Of a stretch of 64,000 nucleotides of DNA, positions 47,012-56,311 are shown in pieces (position 1 is the stretch's first letter; each line of letters begins with the position of its first letter). The notes under the pieces were generated by a model. It had not been told where the DNA came from, did no database searches, and saw only the letters and a program-made list of their open reading frames with translations. The DNA is from Larix kaempferi (taxonomy: Eukaryota > Streptophyta > Pinopsida > Pinales > Pinaceae): positions 10,648,001 to 10,712,000 of the forward strand of contig BSBM01000076.1 in assembly GCA_027924585.1 (NCBI GenBank), read 5' to 3'. A program made the position numbers and the translations under genes.

Positions 47012-47507
47012 ATCTTTTTCGTGCTCTAGATTTAAAACTTGAAAAAGATTCCAAGCGCTTTCACACCTGTGTCGTGCTTGTCAAACACAAGTAAACGGTG
47101 TCGAGTACGGTCAGCTTTACTCATGCTCGTTAAACGATGAGGAAAGTATTATCCTGGTTGTATTTTATTCTTTTTTCGGGCCAGAATAATTAATTTTTAC
47201 GAAAAAGACCATAGGAGTCCATAGTTAAGCTCTTTTCAGACTCCTTAAAATTGAAAAGATTGCCAAGTGATCTTGACTCTTTCACACTTGTAAAAGTATT
47301 TGAAAGGTCGTCTATTCGGTGATAGGTTACCCCTTTTTCGGCCCGTCTAGACTATTTACGAGAAAGGTATACCTCAGTCAATCTCGGCTGGGAGAGTTCT
47401 CTCGGGAATCGTTTTACACTTTTTCGGGATCGAGAGACTAAATTTTACGAAAAAGTACATTATGGAGCTTCCTTTAAGTTTTTTAGGCTCTCTAAATATG
47501 AAAAACT
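47012..47507. repeat. Array of six short hairpins with CTTTTTCG / CGAAAAAG stems
   Basis: Inverted arms at 47012-47020/47041-47049 (ATCTTTTTC/GAAAAAGAT), 47172-47178/47200-47206, 47231-47238/47252-47259, 47332-47340/47359-47367 (one wobble), 47418-47426/47448-47456 (ACTTTTTCG/CGAAAAAGT) and 47477-47483/47501-47507. Loops are 13-21 nt. Element F has the same type of hairpin at 63970-63999. Confidence 0.75.
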
Positions 47508-48774
47508 GCCGAGTTTTCCTTCCTTGGACTCGTTAAAATATTAACATCGAAGGACCTACTTTGGGACGAACCCCTCCTTTCTCAGGTTCGCAAAACATGT
47601 GAGATTGGACTCATCCACAAGATGAGCTACACCGAGCATCTGTTATCCTCTTCAAGCTCATAAAACAAGAAAGAGGTACTCGTCCATCATGTCGGGGAAA
47701 TATGGGGGAGCAAGTCAAGTTTATTTATGGCAGCTTGTCAGTCGTTACTTTTGAACATGGCATGTGTCCATCTCTTGTCTATATTTGGGTGTCCGTTTTT
47801 TCATTGAGTCATAGTCATCATCATGGGTCGTCTCCCTGGCCACGAGTCCACTCATCTGACGTCTATCCTCTATTCATCAATAATCCCTGCTGCCAAGTCT
47901 TGTTACATGCCGTTATATGTTCAAAGGGTTGCATTGTATCGAGTCATTCATTGTGTCAGGCCTCCGCTGTGTCAATACATATCCCATTACTTCATCATCC
48001 TATCATATGTGCCGATTTCGTGTCGACGATGTGGGAATCATCATGGCCCACCTTCGACGAGTCTATTCCTGTCGACACCAAATCACTATCCAGGGATTGG
48101 ACTTAGAAATCAACCATTAGTACCTTGGTACCTGCATGCCTCAATGGCAGGTTTCCTCGTGTTTGACAGCAGGTTCACATCATTGACCTCTGATCAAGCA
48201 ATCTCTCGAATGCTCGACATCAACTCATTTATTCGCATTTCGTTGAGATGTACTATTGATACCTTGGGAATCATTGTCATTATTGGTGATCTCCCTCGCA
48301 TTTGTTAACGGTCCGCATCATTGACCGGTAATCAAATGGTTTCTTCCATGTTCGACTCCAACACCTTGTAATCACATGGTTAGATTCGTATCTTTATGCG
48401 ATCGGGTAGAAGACCCTGGGTGCATCACGGTATCTTGACTGCGTCCAGGCTGCGATGGAGATGTCTCTTGTATTGTCACACAGATCCACTTATTGTATTG
48501 GTCGTGGCTGTGTCATTATTGTCTCATGGATCTACGATTGTTCATAGTAGCCATGATCTGTCCGCAGTTTACATTATATCAGTACTCATGGATCTGCAAT
48601 GTATTGGTCGGCAGCCATGTTTTGATTCATTTGTTTCCGAGCATGGGAATGCCCGCCTCGGTGGTATATCTAACACTTTGTTTCCATTTCAGCTCCGTGT
48701 CGCTCTCCTCGATGCTATCTCTGCACATTTATTTCGTAAAGTCTTTCGGCCATCAGTCCCTTCTGACCTCACAC

Positions 48775-48783
48775 TTTAGGGGG
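48775..48783 (+). other. Polypurine tract of element D
   Basis: TTTAGGGGG followed by CATC and then the LTR start. Element F has TTAGGGAGCATC at the matching place. Confidence 0.6.
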
Positions 48784-48787
48784 CATC

Positions 48788-49729
48788 TGTTATACCTCTA
48801 TATTTCACGGTGTCGCATCCCCATCATAACACATTTCGACGACACTTCCCCTACTATTTTGAACCTTCCAGAAGAGACAGATGATGAGTCAACCTTGAAG
48901 GTAAATCCACCCTGCCAAGTTTTGACCCACCTTGGACTTTATTTCCATACACTACCGCGCCCGTACAGCTTGACAAAACGCGGCACAGTGCCGCGCTCTG
49001 TATCATTTGCAAAGCGCGGCACCCCTTTAATAGGTTTTTGCCCTTGACTTGTGGGATCTTGGATTTTTCGAAGATGATGGAAGATTGGGTTCCTTGATTC
49101 GATCCCAACTCACCTCCTTCGATTAGAAACCCTGATCCACTTATCCCTCCTTAGATCCACCTATCTCTCTTGTTGGTTAACCTCACCATTTACTATAAAA
49201 GAGAGGCATGCCATTGGAAAAGGGGAGGACTCTTGAGAGCACCAGACTTATGGTCTTGCAGCATTGTGGAGATAGCTAAGAGGAGAAGACACTTGGAGTT
49301 GGAGGATTGGCTTGGGCATCAAGCACCCTTTGTAAGTAATCTTCAAGTTGTAATGGAATAACTTGTCTTGTTTTCCCAAATCGTTTGTGTTAATCTTGTT
49401 TTAATCACATGATTTGTATCTCTTACAGATTTAGATCCTAACTCATGTTTCAGATTGCTAGAGAATAGTGCATACTTGTATTTTGGTTACTCTTTGACAG
49501 GTTCATTGGTGAAGACTTGGAGCTTGGAGCAAACACCAAAAACAAAGCACTTGGACATAAGGTCAGCTAAAATCCTTTGCTCTCTTCAGCATTTTAATAC
49601 TGAAATGTATGTTAGATCCAGGAATTCAAGGTTGCATTTGTTTTGTCTGTTCTTAGTCTAGAGTTAGTCAGATCCTACTTTAGCCTAAGGGAGTTTTGAC
49701 TTATCCGTAGGGCAGAATTCCACATAACA
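48788..49729 (+). repeat. Element D 3' LTR (942 bp)
   Basis: Matches 34128-35069 except two bases. It keeps a 17-bp palindrome CGCGGCACAGTGCCGCG (48979-48995) that the 5' copy has lost one base of, at a CpG. Confidence 0.96.
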
Positions 49730-49930
49730 TAGATCCATATGGAAGTCATAACAAAATTCCCTTCAGGTCTTGGGACTACATCCCAAACATCATTCTTCAT
49801 GATCGACGGATCATGGCATTCCATTTCTTCATCCCAGATCCTGGGAACTTCAATATCTTCAATAGATATCTTTGTTGCTGGAACAAATGTTGTAGTCCTT
49901 TTGTAGGTGAAGATATACGGTCTTTCCTAC
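49730..49930 (-). pseudogene. Element C RT N-terminal fragment
   Basis: Minus strand, continuing across D: SIMKNDVWDVVPRPEG, then WIY, and on the other side of D KIKHAADGSIEKYK. This shows D landed inside the copia RT. Further upstream the similarity to B becomes faint. Confidence 0.85.
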
Positions 49931-51500
49931 AAAACAGGTTAAATTGCATGATTAGAAACATCTCATAATTTTCAGAACAAATTCTTACACATAAAGAAAT
50001 ATGTCATACAGTCATGCAATTATCTTAGCCAATGCTTCAATACAACATTTATCCATATCCCGTAACTTTCTAGATGCCTTCCAATCTCTACTAGAACATT
50101 GTTAAGAGTGTGCACAACTCCCAACATGTCAGCAAAGAGGTTTCATTCTAGATAAGTAGCAATGGAATGTTGTACAGTGCCATAGGCCACTTACCCATCA
50201 CATGCATATTAGTAGTATATTGTTCATTAATGCAATCATTCTAATATGCACAATACATATCCTAAGTCTAGGAATATGAGCATATACATCATTGAACAAT
50301 AAACAAACAAATATGCAAGAAATGATAATTAAAATACTTATCTTTGTTTGTTTGTTGGGTGGACTCCCTCTGAGTCTTTGCTTCCTTGCAGGAGCTGCTG
50401 GAGTCCTAATCTGAAGTAGCTTCTTCTACACCTTTCTGTTGTGGAATGTAGAGAGATGGTCAACTCCCTCTGAATATCTGTATCCTTGCAGAAACCACTG
50501 GAGTGTACTCCCTCTTGATCTTTGCTTCCTGGATTACCTGTTCTTGAACTTATATTCATTCTCGATCCCTATGCATGCGTGTTAGTATCATCATTGTGTT
50601 ATCCTTGAGGTCTCATACATAATCAAACATTCATTAGTATAATCTTAATATTATCAAAACACAATAATCTCAAGCATGTATAGTCAGGATCAATTCAAGC
50701 ATAGATAATAAACATTAGTATTCAAGGTTTCAAGGAAGTCTTCTTTTATTCATACATATTCTTATTTAATCATAGGACTCTTCTGGATAGTTAAATCATC
50801 AATCAAGAGAAGAGATATAAGATGCATAAAACCCGTGATTATTCAAACCTATACCTTCATGATTCTTCTGGTTAGTCATATCATCAATTACGGCAAGAAA
50901 CATAATATGCATACAACTATGACTATTCAAACCTATGACTTCATGAATAATCATTATCAACAACACAACAGTATAAGATCCTAACACAAGGTAGGATTCT
51001 ATCTTGATATAGGAAAAAAATACCTGGATTAGCATGCTAGCTAGTTATGTCTAACATACTCACATGCTGTCTTCTTGTTCTTCTTCAATGACTTGTTCTA
51101 GTAACCTGTATATCTCATAGGTTAACCATTATAAAACCAAGTTATACATACCTCGTAAATGGATCTTCTATGAGATCCATGACAATGGATGAATCTTTGT
51201 CCTCATGTCATCATGATCATATGTTCTTGAACCAGAACATGATTTGTCTTTCTTGGTGTACCTTTCATGTTAGTAGACAACATAAACCTCATACAACACC
51301 ATAATGCATTAGTACAATCATAAGTGTCAACACCCTAATCAATGAATATTTTCTATCGTGCATTCATAATTTTATTAAGGTGATACGACAAGTCTAAAAT
51401 CAAGATTGTACTAACCGTAATAACATGAAGACAAACATACCATAAACTTAATCATGAACAAATCTCAAAACATATCTCGATGAGTCATACCTATCGAGAT
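49931..51500 (-). other. Element C interior, copia coding region almost lost
   Basis: AT-rich, no intact ORF. One trace of integrase remains near 50430-50470 (minus strand, IQREL; compare IKREL in B). A 75-bp near-duplicate lies at about 50798-50868 and 50883-50953. The remainder matches no part of B. Confidence 0.6.
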
Positions 51501-51819
51501 CGATTGTAATATTCTTATGTAAGGCCTTAGCCTCATCTCCCTCTGAAACAGGAACTTCTTCACTTATGCAGGTGACCAATCCATCTTCTTCTAGGATTAA
51601 CCCAATCCACTTGATTTGCAAGAACTGGATCTGGAGCTGGATTAGGGTTTGTCAGAGAAACCCCAAAAATTCAAACTTTGAATTTCAAACTTATGAAAGG
51701 ATAGAAATATGCGCCTTGATGAGCTGATCAAGATGGTATATTCAGAATTTGAAAACTGCAAAGTTTCACTCCTCAATTTTGCCTTTGAAAATTTCGGATT
51801 CACTGGACGTGACCTTGAA

Positions 51820-52140
51820 CTGGGGTTTGATGAAGCCCACTCTTCTGCCCAATCAAAAGGTTTGATCCAAAGCTCTAAGCTTCTATTTTTCCGAGGAGCT
51901 TCCAGTCGTGGTCACATATTTCAAAAATTCCCACTTTTACAGAAGCCCTAATTTTCCACTTTTCTTATCAAAGTCCCGAACTAGGGTCTGATCAAGCCCG
52001 ACCTTCTGCCCAACCAAAAATTTTGATCTTGGTCTCTAAATTTTTATTTTGACGAGTAGCATCCATCCATGGTATCTGATTACAAAAATTCCAACTTTCT
52101 CCGAAGCCCTAAATTCCGGAAGCCATGAATGAAGGTACTA
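51820..52140 (-). repeat. 161-bp tandem duplication in element C leader
   Basis: Two diverged copies, 51820-51980 and 51981-52140, both containing CTTCTGCCCAA and GAAGCCCTAA. Confidence 0.75.
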
Positions 52141-52218
52141 AAAAATAATTCTGTTTTGACAGAAATATGTACCTGATTGTTTCTGGTGTATCTTCGAACA
52201 TTTCAATCCACAGGGTGT

Positions 52219-52620
52219 GAAAACATTTCCTCAGATAGCACGACCTTTTATCTTTCCATCCTGACAGGTCTGACCTCAATTGGATTCTCTGAAAGAGAGT
52301 TATGCCAAGTGTCGCAACGTGACCTGTTTATGGGATAATATAGGAGAGCGAACTTGTACGGCATGCCATGTGTCACTATTTAAACTTTGGCCTTTGAAAA
52401 CATTTCTTGAGATATCTTACCCTGTTATATTTCCATCCTGATAGGTCTGACCTCAATTGGACTCTCTGAGAGAGAGTTATGCCAAGTGTCGCAACATGAC
52501 CTGTTTATGGGATAATACAGGAGAGTGAACTTGTACGGAATTCCACGTGTCACTGGTTCAACTCTGGCCTCTGAAAACGTTTTCTAAGATAGTACAGTTT
52601 GTGTACTACCTGTCACTTTT
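52219..52620 (-). repeat. 177-bp tandem repeat in element C leader, about 2.3 copies
   Basis: Copies begin at 52219, 52396 and 52573 (partial). Shared blocks include GAGAGTTATGCCAAGTGTCGC and GACCTGTTTATGGGATAATA, with few differences between the two full copies. Confidence 0.85.
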
Positions 52621-52941
52621 TACAAAATTTCATTTGGAGCTTCCTAGCCCAAGTTATGACCTTTTCCCAAGGTCACCTAATTTAGACTCAGATTTGGAAG
52701 AGGCAGAAACCCTATATTGTACAGATCATAAATCACAAAGTACAATGAAGTAGAGGTTGTCCTTTGGACACAAGGTACATGGAGATTTAATATTCGACCT
52801 GTAAAGATTTCATATCCGAAAACTTTTTCAAAACGGATTTATAGCGAAAGTGCTACGATTACTGGTTTTTGCTATATCAAGCCCTAGCATCGTAAGTGCA
52901 ACAAGTGTCATACATGCCATATCATGCCTTCTTTTAGGCTA

Positions 52942-52953
52942 GCTCTGATACCA
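52942..52953 (-). other. Primer binding site of element C (initiator Met tRNA)
   Basis: GCTCTGATACCA on the plus strand, i.e. TGGTATCAGAGC on the minus strand, directly next to the 5' LTR. It fixes the orientation of C. Confidence 0.92.
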
Positions 52954-53602
52954 TGTTAAATTTTCAGAATTTACTTCAATCTGATCTAGGATCTTAACTG
53001 AGAGAACAACATGTACAGCATATCTACAGCATATCAATCATGGAGACAATAATGCAAGCACACAAGAGACACAGATTTAATTGGGGAAAACCATAAAGGT
53101 GAAAAACCCCAATAAATTCCTCAGAGATAGATAGAGCAATGATACAACCCAACCATAAGAGATAGACATATCCTAGCAGCAGATCCTCCTCCTCCATAAG
53201 TGCCCCACTCCTCCTTGAGTGTATGAGTGAGAAGTGAGTGAACGAATAGAGTGCCTCCCGCACTCTATTTATACTTGACTTGACTTGCCTTTTACATAAA
53301 TCATGTAGGCTTGAACTTAACCACATAACATAATGCTGACTGGGCCGACCCCCAATAAGGTGGTCTAATAACCCTTTGACCCACATGGCCGACCCCCAAT
53401 AGGGTGTTCTAATAACCCTTCGACCCACATGACTTATACAGGGCCGACCCCAACAAGGTGGTCTAATAACCCATCAAGTATAAGTTACGACACTTACAAT
53501 ATAAATGACGACACTTCCGTATAGAGGAATAATACCATCTCTATAGGAGTACATACAACATACATATATGAAATACATTCCGAAGTTACATATACATCAA
53601 CA
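52954..53602 (-). repeat. Element C 5' LTR (right copy)
   Basis: Pairs with 30960-31609 at about 98% by eye. Followed by TSD GATTG (53603-53607) and the rest of the element B 3' UTR. Confidence 0.93.
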
Positions 53603-53720
53603 GATTGGAGATTGATTGAGATAACAACAGTGATGATGATTCGATGACGATGATATAGTGATGATGATCCAGAGAAGAAGACTTGTTCTAGCAGATCTGT
53701 GTTGAGAAATACCTTCCTAG

Positions 53721-53731
53721 TTAAGAGGGAG
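53721..53731 (+). other. Polypurine tract of element B
   Basis: TTAAGAGGGAG immediately before the 3' LTR of B. Confidence 0.88.
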
Positions 53732-54302
53732 TGTTGATGTATATGTAACTTCGGAATGTATTTCATCTATGTATTTTATTGTACTCCTATAGAGATGTAT
53801 TATTCCTCTATACGGAAGTGTCGTCATTTGAATTGACAAGTGTCGCAAGTGTTGTAACTTGCTGATGGGTTATTAGACCACCTAGTAAGGGGTTGTCCCG
53901 GATTAATGTAACCATGGGTTATTAGGTTAAGTTAGACAAGTCATCCCCACTGGTTTATGGGGCAGGATAGGACAAGTATAAATAGAGATCGGGAGATCTC
54001 TATTTGATTATCTCATTACTCACTCTTCTATCACTAGGAAAGTGGCGCACATGTGAGGAGGAGGATCAGCTGCTAGGAGAAGACTATCCTTGTACTTTGG
54101 TTGTATCATTTCTCTTTCTATCTCTGAGTAAGTTGTGGGGTTTTTCACCTTTATGGTTTTCCCCAGTGAAACTCTGTGTGTCCATTGTCTTATGTAATTG
54201 CTTGATATGCTTGATACATGCTTGATATGATTGATATGATGTACATGTTATTCTCTCAGTAAAGATCCTAGAGTATGCTGAATTAATGCTCAAAATATAA
54301 CA
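53732..54302 (+). repeat. Element B 3' LTR (571 bp)
   Basis: Pairs with 24963-25534. Followed by TATAA (54303-54307), the right target-site copy, and then sequence of element U. Confidence 0.94.
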
Positions 54303-54932
54303 TATAATTATATATGGAATTCAATAATCCAATCAATTTATATAAATCTAAAACATATTTAAACAAGTCAACAAACTCATACTTTCATCACACAAGTAAT
54401 GCTTTCAACAATTCATCAACCAAGTTACTAATATCTAATATAATCATATTAATGTATTCATCGATCGACCAATCATAGTAATGTACTCACGAATTGGCTT
54501 ATGCATGGCCAGTGCACACGTCTTAAGCGTGGGTACTAATAATCACTTTTAATGCTCCTAATATATCATTATTACAGTGTTTGCAAACAACATATGGAAG
54601 GACAATTAAACAATGCATCATTCATCATTCATAATCATTCATACATAAGCAATAACACATAATTAGTTAAACATAATGATGAAATTGAGCATATAATCAT
54701 GATGGTTAATAACAATCAAGAACACCATCCATCCATCATTGGTCCCATCCATCCCATCAGTACTTTAACCACCTAATCACCACTACTTCCAGCTCCTGAC
54801 CTCACCATCCCACCCTCTGCTGGAATATATGATGGAATATCGACTACGCGTATGACCATGTATAGAACCCATAAGAGGAAGTGTCGATCGACCACATCGA
54901 CCAAGCTTCCCCAAAAGGCACCCACTAGTCGT

Positions 54933-55319
54933 TGTTAGGAACCTATGTCAACCCTTCTCTTTACTATGTTAGTATATTTTTGTTGGACGCATATGCTTTG
55001 TAAGTTGTCTCGTAGTATTTGTTGATCCGTAGTTTATATTAGCCCATAGTATTGACCCATAGTATTGGACGCATATGCTTTGTAAGTCCTCCTGTAGTAT
55101 TATATGTCCCATGGTTTTGACTCATAGTATTGGGCATAGCCTTAGTATATAAGTGTGTGTTGAGGTCATTGAAGGCACCGTGAAGTTAATTGTATTGAGC
55201 TTGCTCAAAGGAGGTTGCCCCCTCGAAGTGGCCCGTGATCAATATAAAAGTGATTCTAAGTTCTATTATTTTTGATATCTCGTGTATTTGCATTAATTAA
55301 TTATTGCAGATTCATCACA
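54933..55319 (+). repeat. Element E 5' LTR (387 bp)
   Basis: Pairs with 58855-59241. TATATAAG at 55146-55153 is a likely TATA box. Inside the LTR the block GGACGCATATGCTTTGTAAGT occurs twice, an internal duplication. Confidence 0.93.
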
Positions 55320-55321
55320 TC

Positions 55322-55333
55322 TGGTATCAGAGC
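55322..55333 (+). other. Primer binding site of element E (initiator Met tRNA)
   Basis: TGGTATCAGAGC, two bases after the LTR. Confidence 0.9.
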
Positions 55334-56311
55334 ACTTTCTTGGGCTCGTTGGGTGGAATTTCTGCCAATTTTTTTTTTCGCATATGTTGCAGCTTCGGAT
55401 TTGGGAATAATCCCTATCCGCTTAACTGTGGGAAGTACTTGGGAATAAGCCCTAAAACTCATTGTGAGGAGTACCACAGGAACCCCAAAGTACCTGGCCC
55501 ATTGAGAGGACCTGCCAGCGAAAAGGGCAACGACCCCTACCTGATTGACTAGTTCCCACCCATGAGGTAAACCAAGAGCTGTCGTTTGTGGCAAAGCGGT
55601 TATCAATTTTACCTGAGCCGTGGAGTGAGGGGTACTGCCCCAATACACAAGCCATCAGACAGCATTGGTGGCTGAGTGAAACACTTGAATTGTTAGGAAG
55701 CCGTACATACCTGGGGTCCATATATATTTTCAGTTGAACTGTTGCCGATCTCTTCTGCTCCAGATCTAGCCGTTTCAGATCTATTTTGAAAGTCATTCTA
55801 GATCTAGCCATTTTCGATCCCTTCCGCGTCGTTTCCACGCTATTGCCGATCCATTTCTGGAAAAAAAAATCAGTTTTTTCTCCATATCTCCCTTGTTTTC
55901 ACTCTGTTTCCCCTGAAATTTTCGGGGAACCCCTCTCCTCCCATTCTGCATCTTTCATTCTTGAGGACCCTATCCCCAATTCCCCTTCCCAAAGCCCGAA
56001 ATCCCACATTTGTCTATTTTTAGGGTTTGCCATAACTTCCTCAGATTTCACCCAATCACCTTCAAATTTTACCACAGAGTTCCTTTCTGAATTCTGCTTC
56101 TTTGTCCCTCTCTGCCAAATTTTCTCATTCTATCACCTCGCTTCTGAAATCCCCCTTTTTGCTTTCTTGTCCTTTTGACATTGTCCAAAATCTAGTCAAA
56201 CCCCAATTACCCATCAGATTGTTTCCCCAATCCAAATTTCCCTTTACTAAATCAGCTTCTGTTTGTGTTTTTCTACCCATTCAACCAAAAAAAAAAAAAA
56301 AAAAATTGGTT
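55334..56311 (+). other. Element E leader
   Basis: About 1 kb between the primer site and the gag ATG, without recognisable coding, ending in a 19-base A run (about 56287-56305). Confidence 0.65.

Larger units (their letters stand above)
46850..48787 (+). other. Element D 3' untranslated region
   Basis: Nearly 2 kb with no recognised protein. It holds the hairpin array at 47012-47507. The open frames at 47702-48106, 47823-48308, 48396-48779 and 48493-49047 show no known domain and the last runs into the LTR. It ends with the purine tract before the 3' LTR. Confidence 0.6.
34128..49729 (+). mobile_element. Element D: young, apparently intact Tat/Ogre-like gypsy retrotransposon
   Basis: 15,602 bp, LTRs 34128-35069 and 48788-49729 (942 bp each, two differences seen), TSD TAGAT (34123-34127, 49730-49734), inserted in the RT of C. 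From 5' to 3' it has a long leader, a single 2479-codon gag-pol, a separate RNase H ORF, a convergent antisense intron-containing gene, a hairpin-rich 3' UTR and a purine tract. A second RNase H and extra antisense ORFs are known features of the plant Tat lineage, and the primer site fits it too. No stop or frameshift breaks the sense ORFs, so this is the one element here that could be active. Confidence 0.96.
51500..52941 (-). other. Element C leader and first gag codons
   Basis: Minus strand from the primer site. The part near 51640-51780 is clearly related to the leader of B (GAAACTTTGCAGTTTTCAA, then AGCTCATCAAGG). A gag scrap equivalent to ILEENELD..KALHKKN of B follows at about 51500-51600, but the start codon region is deleted. 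The leader is longer than in B because of two tandem duplications. Confidence 0.75.
30960..53602 (-). mobile_element. Element C: degenerate copia element inserted in B, hosting D
   Basis: LTRs 30960-31609 and 52954-53602 (650 and 649 bp), TSD GATTG. On the minus strand it runs from the 5' LTR (right) to the 3' LTR (left), with primer site, leader, gag scraps, partial RT, RNase H, 3' UTR and purine tract. It belongs to the same family as B: near-identical purine tract, similar LTR starts and RNase H. The LTRs differ at about 14 of 650 positions (by eye, 2%), yet the coding part lacks most of gag, protease and integrase and the RT active site. It looks non-autonomous at the time it moved. Confidence 0.93.
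24963..54302 (+). mobile_element. Element B: Ty1/copia LTR retrotransposon, decayed, hosting C
   Basis: LTRs 24963-25534 and 53732-54302 start TGTTGATG and end ATCTAACA or ATATAACA, with a perfect TATAA duplication (24958-24962, 54303-54307). The primer site directly follows the 5' LTR and a purine tract directly precedes the 3' LTR. The internal part has copia gene order: gag, protease, integrase, RT, RNase H. Element C is inserted in its 3' untranslated part at 30960. The LTRs differ at about 30 or more of about 571 positions (by eye, 5-6%), making B the oldest datable insertion in the block. Confidence 0.95.

Noticed and set aside
51064-51155. Exon-like pieces with splice sites on the minus strand of element C (readable as IEDPFTR then LLEQVIEEEQEDS)
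   Set aside because: The implied intron is only 46 nt, too short for a plant intron, and an open frame cannot be extended on either side.
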